Below are positions 33,725-45,640 of a DNA stretch of 58,959 nt, one piece after another. The stretch is from assembly GCA_958430865.1 (NCBI GenBank), contig CAUDNR010002890.1, positions 17,357 through 76,315 of the forward strand, written 5' to 3'. The translations under genes and the position numbers were made by a program. Source of the DNA: Entrophospora sp. SA101. Taxonomy: Eukaryota > Glomeromycota > Glomeromycetes > Entrophosporales > Entrophosporaceae. The stretch's first letter is position 1, and each line of letters opens with the position of its first letter. Under the pieces are notes generated by a model. That model was not told where the DNA came from and made no database searches. It saw only the letters and a list, made by a program, of their open reading frames with translations.

Positions 33725-34547
33725 GAGAAACTTCAGTTTAGTCTAATTCCATAGGTATGTGCGGTTATTATTATTGCCATTATTGTAGTTATTGAAATTA
33801 TTATGATTATCTCTTGGGTGCTCTTTCTGAACTAGATGGTCTTGTCTGTCGGTTGTTATTCATAACAGGTCTTTACATTCTAAACATTGCAATATGCTAT
33901 AATTCTTAGTATCACTGTTATTAATAATGTTGTCGGTATTAATGTTATCATATTTTATAGCATGTGCTATGACCAGTTCCAAAGTATCCACGTTATCTAC
34001 ATTTTTGTTGCTGGTTTTAATCCATCAATGTACATGTAGTATGGTGGGAATAGTTGTGATTATCATTAAATACATTAAAATAAAAAAAGGTGGAGAGGCT
34101 TGTAATTTGGCTTGAACGGATTTATTTTGCCATTATTACCTTTAATATGTGACTGTTGAAGCGATGGAAGCATTGCCCTTCTTTATATTGTTCTATGACA
34201 TTGCAGCAGTTCATGGAAAAGCGATCAAAGTAGTGGCATGTATAACATTTTGCATTGACATTTCACCTTCCCACGGAGAATTATTGCCAGATATTACTAC
34301 CTCAGAAAGTATTACCGCTTCATATTCACGTTCATACATGTCGACAAGTTTATCTAAAATAACATTTAGACCATTGTTATCCATGACATCAGGGAGCTGG
34401 TGATGTGTTTCTCTTGTTCTAATCCTTACTATATACACATTATTAACTAGAGCTTAGACGAAACGAAATAACAATTATAATAATACTTGCTCATTTATAT
34501 CCTTTTGTTTATTTTCAATCTCTTTCGTACCCCATTTTTTTGTCATT
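33725..34547 (-). pseudogene. C2H2-type zinc-finger protein, degraded
   Basis: Minus-strand pieces in order: MTKKWGTKEIENKQKDINEQ (from 34547, then a GTATTA donor); VYIVRIRTRETHHQLPDVMD and LDKLVDMYEREYEAVILSEV to 34211; a frame-shifted Cys/His-rich block CYTCHYFDRFSMNCCNVIEQ then GQCFHRFNSH; and YYMYIDGLKTSNKNVDNVDT, LELVIAHAIKYDNI, LQCLECKDLL, TGA stop, ITTDRQDHLVQKEH. The last is a C-x2-C-x12-H-x5-H finger interrupted by the stop. The family is not recognised. It may be a nucleic-acid-binding protein or transposon-derived. The frame changes support decay, though introns could explain some of them. Confidence 0.4.
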
Positions 34548-35150
34548 TTTTTTTTAAAAACAATTAATCATAATACAAAACCCCCTATTTTTTTTTGGAT
34601 GCGACATAAAAGTTCTGAAGATATATATGATAAGCTTGTTGATAGCTAGAGGTTTATTTTTTTTTGTATTGATACTTTTTTATAAAATAGCTTAAACATC
34701 TTATATAAACATGAAGTGAAACTTACCATATCTTTCATTATATAGTGATGGATAATTATATAAGGTTCTTATCGTGAATAGATCCAAATAATCAATATAA
34801 TCGGTCCATCTATCTATACAAAAATAACACATCCGATGCATCTTTATGTTTATAATAAAGCCTCAAATCGATTTCATTAAACTCTTTACTATCTAGAACA
34901 ACCAATCATTCATCTAAAAATATCTTTATTGTTATCAAAGTTCGTAGTTGGAACCAATAGGCATTTTTCCTAATGCTTTCAATCCGTGTATGCTTTTATT
35001 TTTGGCTATATATTTTTTTTAAACTGGTTATGATTATTGTTATTAAATTTAAAAAATATAAAAATTATTAATCAATTTAAATTTAAATTTCCAAAATTAA
35101 AAACCTCGCCACTAATATATGTGAAGAAACAAAGAATGTTCCAGCAATTT
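34548..35150. other. No gene recognised
   Basis: AT-rich spacer upstream of the zinc-finger remnant. No supported feature. Confidence 0.45.
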
Positions 35151-35159
35151 GAAGAATAT

Positions 35160-35345
35160 ATATTAAATGTTTTAAACGAATTGATGAAGAAGAGCAAAAG
35201 TTAATCGAAAAATGCCATTTGATAAAGATTATGTAGATGAGTGTAAAAATGGATCAGTAGCATCAAAGCAAGTCAATTAACTATTGCAACACTTGAGAGA
35301 TTGATTGATTGTATTATCTCATGCATTATTTGATTAAAAATAAAA
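35160..35345 (+). pseudogene. Possible MCM-type AAA+ C-terminal remnant
   Basis: Plus-strand fragments DEEEQKLIEKCHLIK and ASQLTIATLERLI / LIVLSHALFD in different frames resemble the end of an MCM helicase AAA+ domain, where TxRTLExLIRLSxAHA is conserved. The fragment is short and frameshifted, so the call is weak. Confidence 0.25.
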
Positions 35346-35413
35346 TTATTTTTAATGACTTTATTATTATTAATTATTATTAAATATAAATAGAATAACA
35401 AATAAATAATATT

Positions 35414-37121
35414 TTATGGCAAAACAATATATTTTTCTAAATGTTTGGGTATGGAATTGATCAGATTTTTACTTTCTAGCCATTTCCTACCTAATTATAT
35501 GTAAAATTTAATTATTAACATTCAACGATAGAAATAATAATATAAAGTATATACATGATAGATAAAAGAATTATAAATGAATCAACTTACTGAATAATCT
35601 TGTTTGATATCTGTATGCACCATCACATAATATGGTAACAATTCTTTTACCTACATAATATTACACATATTTTTATTAACACTCCCCAAAATCACATTAT
35701 CCTATTATTCAATAAATTAAATTTTCATTATTTATTATTTACCTGGGCCTAATGCTTTAGCCATTTCAACTGCGGAAACAACATTTAATGCAGTTGAGGC
35801 ACCCATGTATAACCCCTCCTCATCCAACAATCGATAAACCATCTCAATAGATTTTTCATCAGGTATGAACAATGCGTCATCAATCAGATGAACGTCTTGT
35901 TTCAAATTTTCAGTTATACGCCCCTGTCCAATCCCTTCAGTTATTGAACTGCCACTTCTCTCGCCAAGAAGTTTCCCACCACTTTTAAAATAATTATATA
36001 ATATTGACCCAGGTGGATCGGCCAAAAATATTTTTATTGAGGGGTTTTTTGATTTCAAATAACTAGCGATACCTGCCAGCGTACCACCTGTACCAGTCGA
36101 ACACACAAATCCATCCAATTTTTTACCTTCTCCCTCTGTCTGTTGCCATATCTCTGGCCCGGTTGTCTCAATGTGTGCTTTCCGATTTGCTATATTGTCA
36201 AATTGATTGGTCCATGCAGCATTCGGTATCTTTTCTGCATGTCGTTTTGCTTGATGATTATAATTATCAGGGTTGTCATATGCTACAGCTGGTACTGGAT
36301 AAACTTCAGCGCCTGTTTATTTATACACAAAAGTTAAACGTCATAGTGAGAGAAAGAGTTTGATAAATATATAGAACATATAAGACATTATTTATATTCA
36401 ATATCTAACAAATTAATAAATTATTGTCAAGTACCCAACATTCTTAACAAATCAATCTTTTCTTGACTTTGTGTGTTTGGCATATAAATCACACATTTGT
36501 AACCTTTTGATCTACAAACGTGTGCAAGTCCAATGCCAGTATTACCTAATATTCAAAAAAACAGAATTATAAAAATTGCAAAAAAAAAATTAAAGTTCAA
36601 ATGTATTTCTACTTACCAGCTGTCCCTTCGACCACTGTACCACCAGGCTTCAATAAACCTGATTTGTTAAATAATTAAAAATTTAAACCAAATTATAAAT
36701 TAAATAATCATATTACTTTTTCAAAAATGAAAAATTGTGAAACCTTTTTCTTCTGCCTCTTTAACAACATATAAAGCAGCTCTATCTTTAACCGATCCGC
36801 CAGGATTCATAAATTCTGCTTTGGCCAAAATTTCTGATCCAGTTTCTTTGCTTAATTTTTGTAATTTAATCTAATGAATAAATAAATTAATTAATTAATA
36901 AGAATATTAATTAATGGTGGGAAAACAAAAAGACTTACTAATGGCGTATTTCCAATAGCTCCAAGAAATCCATCTACTATCTAATTAGCATTATTATTTT
37001 TTATTTGATTAATTTCAAGCAAATGAATGATTAATTGATCACCCAATTATCCCATTAATTAATATACCTTAGTATGTAGGCTTCTACATCTAATTGATCG
37101 ATTTAATGAAGATTTAAACAT
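35414..37121 (-). CDS. Cysteine synthase (O-acetylserine sulfhydrylase type)
   Basis: Eight exons (37068..37121, 36939..36980, 36744..36870, 36617..36658, 36435..36545, 35743..36312, 35591..35650, 35414..35490) join in phase to 360 residues. This is a fold-type II PLP enzyme using O-acetylserine (or a related acceptor) and sulfide to make cysteine. Landmarks: [33 protein letters not shown] (K is the PLP Schiff-base lysine), [32 protein letters not shown] (phosphate-binding loop), [12 protein letters not shown], and [11 protein letters not shown] near the end. The N-terminus [18 protein letters not shown] is basic and hydroxylated with no acidic residue, consistent with a mitochondrial presequence. 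The start is the only ATG that joins in phase. Nothing appears damaged. Confidence 0.95.
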
Positions 37122-37656
37122 TGTTAAATGTAAATTTTATTAGTGTAAGATAAAATGGGTTTTTCCTGGAGAAATAATAAGATTTAAAAAATTCAAAAAA
37201 AAATTTTTAAAATCTATATATATATATATTCGAATCTGAAAAACCCTGTATTTATTCCTGAGAATATGCAGATAAAAGTTGATCCTTCCAAATCTGTCCT
37301 GAAAATATCGGGGAAATGCCCTATTTGGGGAGGTTTATCAGATCTTCCCTAATTTAAAAATATACTATTTTTTTTTAGTATTTTGCATTCATTCATTATA
37401 TGCAAGAGTTGATTAATAATCATGTAATTATTATTGTCCACAAATCCGCTATTGCAACTTTATTGGTGGGTTAGATGGATAACTACATAGTAGCCGTTGA
37501 TTATGATGATAGTGTTAATGATTACAAATAATGAAATAGAAGAACTTTGTACTTTTAATAAACTAATATCAACGAGATAGTGGATGTTATAACATAATAA
37601 AAACACGTGTTACGATTCCCAATATTTAATTATCTAATAAAGGAAAAAATCTATAC
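37122..37656. other. Upstream region of the cysteine synthase gene
   Basis: AT-rich, with a TATATATATA run near 37209. No frame or repeat could be supported. It presumably contains the promoter of the minus-strand gene. Confidence 0.4.
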
Positions 37657-39431
37657 ATGCGAGAATATATATTACAAAGAATTTTTGCTCGTGAACCTAT
37701 CTGTCTTAAATATGTCCTGACCCAAACAATTCAAAATCGTTTTAATTTTTCAAATACTGCATTGTGTGATTCTAATGCTATGCGTTGTTATAAATTATTA
37801 TATGCATCATTTTTAGTTTCCAAATACAAAACCGAGTGATTGGGCGTGTCCAAAATACTTTAATGAGAGCAAATAGTGCATTGACTATACATGTGGCCCA
37901 AATTGTTTTGCTGATGTCAAAAGTCAATTCCAAAGTAATTGTGTGTCATTCGCTATTAAAAATACGCGTCTAAAATATTTAGGTTGCATGCACAATTTTA
38001 ATGCTTCCGTTGTTGCAAGTGCTCGGTCCTTCGCCATATCGATGTAACTAGATAATTCATCGATGGTATTTTTAATTGGCGAAAATATACTGTATTTTTC
38101 AACTGGCTAGAGCATATATTAACTGGAATTACGAAACGCTTGTATGTCAAAAAGTTGCGCTGAAAAATACCGATTATTATTATATCGAAGAAATTCTTCG
38201 TATAATTCTTACATTGGATAGTAATGATGCAAAAAATGCATATCGCAAGTTTTTTTCAAAATATATTAAATATATTGAATATAACATTAATAATTATAAT
38301 TGCACCGTTGATTGACAATTTAAAAGGTTTGGTTGGATTCATCTAACAATTGAAAATTCTAACTATTTTTAGAATCTGGTGACTATTGAAAAAGAGATCT
38401 AATTTTTATTCTCTTATTATGTTTAAGCGAAAATAGCAATTACTTATCTCAAATGCTATTTATCTTAATATTAAACTAAATCATTCTAGTTGCCAAAAGA
38501 GCAGTTTTTTGGAGGTGTAGAATAATTTATATGAAATGTCTCCTCAATCAATTGAACGGTAGATATTCATTTTAAAAATTAAATCATTATTATTGACGAA
38601 GATGATTTGTACTCAAATGTTAAATTGGTATTGGACAGATGAACATTTTGAAAAAATAAATTTTGATGCGAGATTTTATTTATATCATCAAGATGATCTC
38701 TCAACCCAAAATTATTATATGGGGCAGGCTGCAGCAAAATAAGGAATTACTGTTTGCCTGCTTGCATTCTTATTATCGTTGAAGTACAAACGACAGTTTT
38801 TACGAGTACAGTAAAAAAAATATATATTAATATTTCCCATTAGTAAAATCCAATATTGGTTTTGATGCGGCAGCCTGTTTCTTTAATAAGCCCAGTCATT
38901 CACAAACCAAGATATTGTAGTAACATATCTTTTAGCGAAAGCAATATTAGTCTTAGAAGGCATTAGCTGAAATAACGAACGACATAATCCTCTCACTTGA
39001 GCCATAAAAACATTCTCCTATAAATTATTATTTTTAGTTTGTAAAACTTGCAGAGAGATGTCCGTCTATATATATCAAAAAATCCTCATCTTAATAAAGA
39101 GAAAAAATAATTATTTTGAAGCTTTTGTTGAGATGTTTCCAATGGGAATTAAAATACAAAAATCTATTTGCAATTTATCGTGCGCATGCATACTTTGATT
39201 ACCTTGAAGAAGAAAAATTAAGTTGGGTCTCTGTGTTTGTTATTAGCATCAACAAATCAAGGTTGTGATTTATTTTTTGATTGCGAGAGGATAAAAGTTT
39301 TTTATAATTATTTGTCACAAGATGTACTAGGTATTATGGATCCAACATATAATACTGGGCATAATAGCAGCGTACGGATGCTAAAGATGTTAATTAATTA
39401 TAAAAGTAACAAAGTAATAGATCCTATTTGA
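37657..39431 (+). pseudogene. Unidentified decayed gene
   Basis: Plus-strand pieces look like one old protein: MREYILQRIFAREPICLKYV to 37839; FQLARAYINWNYETLVCQKV, ALKNTDYYYIEEILRIILTL, SNDAKNAYRKFFSKYI (38076-38315, TPR-like helix spacing); MLNWYWTDEHFEKINFDARF, QDDLSTQNYYMGQAAAK (about 38610-38740, stop); and MLLASTNQGCDLFFDCERIK to 39431. Stops and frame changes occur between all blocks and few good splice sites are present. I do not recognise the family. Confidence 0.3.
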
Positions 39432-39789
39432 AAACATTACTTAAAGGTCGAAATTAAATGTTGAAGCAATTACCAACACCGAATCGAGAACTCGTACGAA
39501 CCCATCATACAAAAGTAAAATACAATTATTTGTATATTTAAATGTTTAATATTAATTATAACTATAAAGCAAAAGCGACAGGCATGCATGTTTTGTGTTG
39601 TTGTGATAATCACAAACAAGATATTTGTTTGAAAAAATCAAAATTTTTAAAAAAAGAAATGTAATCTAGATTGGAGAGAAGAGAAGAAGAAAGAAGGTTT
39701 TTAAATGCATTTTATTACATGTGTGTGATATATATATATATTCGTTAAAAAGAAAGATTACAAAAAAAAAAAAATCATTTTTAATTTAT

Positions 39790-40874
39790 TTATTGAACCT
39801 TTTTCCCTGAAATTGCAGCACGTTTAGCTTCAACTTCACGTTTGCGATCTGCTCTAAAGAAATTAGCAAATAATCCCAACATAGTCCACATATAAACCCA
39901 AAGTATAGCTGTTGGCAAAAATGGATAATCGTTCACGATGTCCCGTCGTAAAACCTTGAAATATACTATGTCATAAGTTGCCTGGGTCATCATCAGGGTG
40001 AATTGAGTCATTTGGAATAGTGTGATGTAACGTTTGATGAAACGAATTGGAAATGAAAGTGTCGTAGAAAGATAATAAGCATACATAACTACATGAACAG
40101 CTATATGTTTATATAGAATGTAAATTTAATAAATGACAAATGCCAAAATTCCAAAATGAACATTAACAATAATAACAGATGATTACCAGAATTCAAAGCA
40201 GCACTGAAATATGCTTCGCCATTAGGAGCAATGAAAACCACAAGCCACCAAATCATAAAGATTGAAAAATGATGATAAACATGTAAAAAGGTGATCTGTC
40301 TATCATTTTTTTTCAATATCATGATAAATGTATCCATGAACTCGAATATTTTTGAAAAATAAAACAACCAAATATATTTTGACATCTAAAAAAGTTAAGA
40401 TTAAAAAATTAAAATCATTTTCTGTAAATTTTCCATTTTAAAAAAAAGTTTATCTACCTGCCAACCTTCCTCGGATCTTACTTCTGGATTTGTGAATAAA
40501 GAATAACCCTGTTTCCATGCCTCCGATAATATAGTAATGCACATATAAGCACTTAGAGATACCAAAAATAAATTATGTAAAATGCTTAATCCTTTCACAC
40601 TCATTTTTTCTCTGCTGGACATTATAGCCTTACCACCAAAAACAACGACAAAGTAACCAATAACAATTAAAATCACGTGAAACGGATCCATAAGCGGCAA
40701 ACGTGAAGATAATGGTGACATGTTGTTTTTTAGAAAATCATCAATGTTATTTGATAAAGATGGGAATAATGTCTTAAAAGTTTCTTTGACAGCATTTTCT
40801 AAAGGACTAACTATAGGGTCCGTTAGAACTCCAATTGTTTCTGCTAGAATTATAAAAAAATCTACTGGAGACAT
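39790..40874 (-). CDS. ELO family very-long-chain fatty acid elongase
   Basis: Three exons (40458..40874, 40187..40385, 39790..40100) join in phase to 308 residues. This is the condensing enzyme of ER fatty-acid elongation, using malonyl-CoA. Diagnostic motifs: KIFEFMDTFIMILKK, HVYHH (the catalytic HxxHH box), NSAVHVVMYAYY across intron 2, and TLFQMTQF. Several hydrophobic segments include FHVILIVIGYFVVVF and FSIFMIWWLVVFIA. The C-terminus (FFRADRKREVEAKRAAISGK) is lysine-rich, as ER-retained elongases often are. Introns have GTAGAT and GTAATC donors. Part of exon 1 plus the first donor is copied at 899-1154. The gene looks intact. Confidence 0.95.
40431..40686. repeat. Source segment of the copy at 899-1154
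   Basis: 256 bp shared with the left edge at a fixed offset of 39532. The left boundary TTCCATTT is also present at the edge of the hexokinase segment (44735-44742, reverse strand). At the right boundary the two copies diverge after CGGA. Confidence 0.9.
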
Positions 40875-41436
40875 TTTATTATGATGAAAAATCTCCGATT
40901 AAAAATTTAAAATTTTTGAAAAAATATCCTCAAATTTTATTTTAGATTATTTATAATTATTATTTTTTAATGTTAAATCGCAATTGATCAAAAAAAAAAA
41001 ATCTAAAAAAACTATTTAAATTATTTAATGCAAACATTAAGATTATTATTTAAAAAAATTTTTTTTTTAACTTTAGTAACAATCAATCAACATTATCATG
41101 AGGAAATATTATAATCCCCAAAAATTGCGTTTTTTTATCGCTTTTCGTGTAACTTCTTTGATCGACAAAAAATAATTTGCAAAATAGAGTAAGTACAATA
41201 TGAAGGATAAAAACTCAAATTTAATTATTATGCTTGTTATATAGCTAGAGTTATATAATCATGTATTTTTCCGTAAAAATCATTTCTAAATATGCCCAAC
41301 CACCCCAACCTACCAATAAAATCTCCAAAATATGGTTGTGGTTTTGCAAAAAAAAATACACAATCAAAAGTTATATATATATATATATATATATATCTAA
41401 TATTATTACATCTAAATTATCACGTGATAAAGCAAA

Positions 41437-42799
41437 TCACCAACCAGAATTACAATTCAAGTTACAAACGCAATTACATAAATTAATATCGTCCTGTTTA
41501 TGATACCAAGAAACTAACATATCACGTATAGAATGATTATTAGGCTTCTTGTTACAGAAGAATGTACAACTTATTAACACGATTAATGATAGACCAATGA
41601 TTACACGTATGAATGCTAAAATTATATTATTTGATGACTGTTCAGATTTTGATGTTGAATGTGCTTTTGATTTTTTTTTATGTTTTTCACCTCGATTATG
41701 TTTTGTGGTTGAAGTTGTAGATTTTTCTGTAATGTTATCAATTAAATTAAAAACAAAGTCTTTAAATAATAATAATGACGATGATGACCATCAACAAACC
41801 TTGTTTTACAATATCTTTGTAATAAAGATCATCAACACAACTTGCAATATTTTCATCATCTTCATCAACAAAATGAATTGAATAACCATTTGAATCGTAA
41901 ATTAATTCTGCTCCAACAACTGCAACCGAAAATTTTCCCTTTCTTTGATGAAATTCATTTTTATATTTTTTAATTTTTTTTATTATTGATTGTTGTCGAG
42001 TGCTACTATTGCTATTATTATTTGAATCGCTGCCTTCTGATTCGTCTCTTTTAATCGGTACCTTTCCAACTATTATAGCAAAAACACCAAAATCCGATCC
42101 AAGCGTTAACTTTACTAGAGCGCTTTTGACTTTTTGATCGTTTACATCCTTGTCATCCTCATCATCCAAATCCTCGTCCTCTTCTTCACTATAATTGTTG
42201 GTCCATTGATTCTCATATAAATATCTAAATCCTGGCAATAAATCTTTAATATCTGTTAAAATTGTTTTTTTAAATCGTAGTGGCAGCCCATCACCAAATT
42301 TTTTTGATTCCAAAGAATAACCAGTTTCAAATAATTCATTTTGTTGTTCATTGATTTTTTTAATTCGGGCTAGATATGGTTCATACCATTCATAACAAAT
42401 GTCCAAGAATATCATCATTTGTTTTTCAATTTCATTTCGACTTAATATGAATTGTAATTGACTGACCGATTGATTCATCTCTTTTGAATAAGAATCGTAT
42501 TGTATAATACAAATCGATTTATCCAAAAATATGCTTGTAGGAAAATCTTTGGTGCCATTGATATCTCCATGTTTCATTGGTTTATCAATTAATGTAATTT
42601 CAAATTTGTTCTTTTTTGTTCTTTGAATTGTCTCAAAAAATTTCTGACAAATTTTTAAAATTGCAAATTGTAAATCTTTCTTAGCGAAGTTCTTATAATC
42701 GTCGTTCATGTCATCATCAACATCATCATCGTCACTATCACCGACTTTAGTATCGATACTTTTATTGCAGCACTCGACACATTCACAATCTTCCAACAT
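41437..42799 (-). CDS. Acidic tail-anchored membrane protein, unknown family
   Basis: Two exons, 41800..42799 and 41437..41759, join in phase (donor GTTTGTTG, acceptor TTTAAAG) to 440 residues. The N-terminus has a Cys cluster (CECVECCNK) and an acidic run (DSDDDDVDDDMNDD). The middle is helical and charged (FAILKICQKFFETIQRTKKN, YEWYEPYLARIKKINEQQNE, LPLRFKKTILTDIKDLLPGF), with an acidic insert EEEDEDLDDEDDKDVNDQ. A basic stretch (RGEKHKKKSKAHSTSKSEQS) precedes one hydrophobic segment (NIILAFIRVIIGLSLIVLIS) and a short Cys-containing tail. No domain is recognised. The tail-anchor reading is inference from topology. Divergent neighbours are the elongase and the CaiB pseudogene. Confidence 0.7.
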
Positions 42800-43434
42800 T
42801 TTTTTTTAAAAAAAACAATTGTGTGTATCACTCACAAAGTTTTTTTTATTGTGTGATTATATATCACATGCTAATACATTATTAATAATGAAGCACAAAA
42901 AAAAAATATTGTGCAGTGTAATAAACTTTTATTAGCTTTCATAAATTGAATTGATTCTCGACAGAAAACTTTACATCTACAACATTCTTCTTGATACTTT
43001 GAATTACATCCATTTAATTATTTAATGGACGATATAGTTGATGATTTTATTCAACAGTTCGAAATATTTTTCCTTTTTTAATGGAATGGGGGAATGTTGT
43101 TAAATATTTGACAAAAGAAGGGTTTGGGTTTTATTTTACTATTCGTAACGGAAGGAGTCCATTGCAAAACAAATAAATACCAGTTACCATCTCTTCCCGT
43201 TCAATTAAGAATTATTATTTAATAATTTATTTATCTTATTATGCAACAATCTTTGTATTAAGTAAAAAAAAATAATTTTGACCGACTTGTAATCTTTTAA
43301 CTTTCATTTAATACATTTACAAATTAGGATCTTTGTATAATAAACAAATAGTTGTAAACAAATGAGATATATATTAATATTTATATTAATAATCTATCAA
43401 CAATATTCTTACCTTTAAACTCCAGCCTACAATC
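42800..43434. other. No gene recognised
   Basis: Upstream spacer of the acidic membrane-protein gene. AT-rich, no supported feature. Confidence 0.45.
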
Positions 43435-44110
43435 CTTCACATGCTTATTATTCACTATATCTTTATATTATAAAAATACCACCACATGGTACACCAACCT
43501 GTTTCAAATTCTCGATGACTTGTTTCATGTTAAAGTCTTCGTCCAATCGTTTATCGTGCCATTAATCAATTGCTGATGTTTAACTCTCTGTTTGTTTGCG
43601 GTATACTTTTTCATTTGTCAAATCTATTCTACCGGCTGCCTTCATAAATCTTTTGTAAATAGAGTCACCATTGTCGTTTGTAATAACATATTTGACATCA
43701 GAACAAACACACTTTCACATCAATCATTTGACCGTTATTGGCAGAATTTTATCTCTGACAAATAATCTCATAACACAGATCCTAATGCAAGCAGTCAATC
43801 CGGCCACTGAATCACCTAATGAGATATTTGGTCTGACTGGTGGTTGGTTTGGGAAAACCATTTATATGTCGAAAGCCTACCATTGCCTATATTAATTAAT
43901 ATGTATGTGCATATGTAAACATAAACATACATGCACACACACACACACACGTTTACTTTATGTATAAATAAATGTATATATGGTGTTTGGGTACCTCTTA
44001 AATTGAAGCATATCCAGATTTAACGCATATGGACCAGTTTGACCATATCCTAATACACGAATGTATATCAATGAAGGATTAGTTTTAGAAAGCTTGTCTA
44101 TTTAGAAATC
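43435..44110 (-). pseudogene. CaiB/BaiF family CoA-transferase, degraded
   Basis: Minus-strand blocks: LSKTNPSLIYIRVLGYGQTG then PYALNLDMLQFKR (44105-43994, ending at a GTACCC donor); FPNQPPVRPNISLGDSVAGL, TACIRICVMRLFVRDK (about 43860-43750, then TGA); DVKYVITNDNGDSIYKRFMK, AAGRIDLTNEKVYRKQTE (43700-43600); and WHDKRLDEDFNMKQ, VIENLKQVGVPCGGIF. GYGQTGPYA, PPVRPNISLGDSVAGL and GVPCGG(P)I are signatures of class III CoA-transferases; the PPVRPN/GD pattern is closest to the succinyl-CoA:glutarate CoA-transferase branch. Segments with the catalytic Asp and much of both ends are missing, with stops and frame changes. A further piece at 44300-44420 (KKTGVWRHLDIDGVSPWFRT) could be an upstream exon. 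Confidence 0.75.
43927..43950. repeat. (CA)n microsatellite
   Basis: A run of CA dinucleotides inside the CaiB pseudogene. A second CA/TATG-type run lies at about 45779-45835 inside hexokinase intron 2. Confidence 0.85.
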
Positions 44111-44734
44111 AAAAAAATTTAATTAATTGGAATCTCATTATTATCATTATATGTATGTATATATTCCTTTGAACTGTTTATTAAAATGATCAAGATTCCA
44201 TTTTTCCATTGTAAAATACTCGAATCATCATCAGTCAATTTACATAAAAGTCTTTTATAATAATAAATAATATTCCTTTCAGATTTAAAAATAATAATAG
44301 TAATGGATAATTACTTTTTTTCCATCATCAGTACGGAACCAAGGACTTACCCCATCAATATCCAAATGTCTCCAAACTCCAGTTTTTTTTTGGTGGTTCT
44401 ATTTTTATCTTTTAATTATTGATATTTGTTAACGATTTAATTTTTCAGAAATTAGTGTTAAAATATAAATAGTTACACGGGAATGGCACAGCTATAAACT
44501 AACTAAATAAATATATAAACAAGTTTGAATGTTTATTTTTCCTCTTCCTTATAGTAAATAGTTGATAAAAAATTATCTGGTAAGTTCTAACTAACTAATT
44601 TATATTCAGAATAACTAATACTGCCAAGTAAATTGGTACATAACTCACCTTTACTAAATTATCATTATCATTGTTATCGTTTTCTTATTACTTTTAAAGA
44701 AGAATTAATAAAACTAATTTTTTTACGAGAGAAG

Positions 44735-45640
44735 AAATGGAATGGAAAGGTCGCTGAAATCACCAATTGAATTTTTTATTGCAAATTAGTAGATGATTTT
44801 ATTAAATTATTCATCACACATTTCCTTTTGGTGACCTCAGCGTAGTACTTGACCTATTACTTCTATATTGGGAAGAAAAGGCCTTGTAAAACCTCAACTT
44901 ATCCAATCATAGAGTTTATGTTCATGGTTGAGGATTTTTATTTCTTTCTTTTAAAAATAAATAAAATAAATATTACTACTGCAATACCACTGTCACCACC
45001 ATCATATTGAATTGCCAACTATCACACACATTGCTATTTTGCCATAACCATCAATTATTATTATGGAGGAACCAACTCCGACGTTAACAGAATTAAAGGA
45101 AATGACAATACTAGATGGACCCGCGGTCGAAAAGATTATGGACGGTTTTCTTTCTGCATTTAATAATGGATTGACAACAAATCATTTTACAATGATCCCT
45201 TCGTATGTTTCACGGTTACCGACTGGTATAGAGGTTGGAACTTATCTTGCTTTGGAGTTGAGTGATACCTATTTGAGGGCAGCTGTAGTAACATTGATTG
45301 GCCTTGGCAAAACAGATATCGAACATAAACAGCATGAAATTCCTGCCGAATTAAAAAATGGAAATGTTGGTGATTTGTTTGATTGGGTGGCCTTAAACGT
45401 TAAAGAATTATTAAACGATGTGGGATATGAGTTGGAAACTAAAGATTTATATGCAGGGATTAATTTTGGTTTTCCAATAAAGTAAGAATTACGTGTTAGC
45501 ATATACATATATTTAATTATTTATATGCTTACATTTGCATTTATTTATATTTAATAATAATATTATTATTAGGCAAACGGCAATAAATCGTTGTATTGCT
45601 ATGCCTATTGGAAATGGATTAAATTTGATGGGATTAGAAG
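44735..45640. repeat. Source copy of the inverted duplicate at 1-906
   Basis: Reverse complement of 1..906 with no indel. It covers the upstream region, exon 1, intron 1 and part of exon 2 of the hexokinase-like gene. Homology ends on the left at 44735; on the right the other copy leaves the window. Confidence 0.9.

Noticed and set aside
36143..36363. Plus-strand frames at 36143 and 36163
   Set aside because: Antisense of cysteine synthase exon 6.
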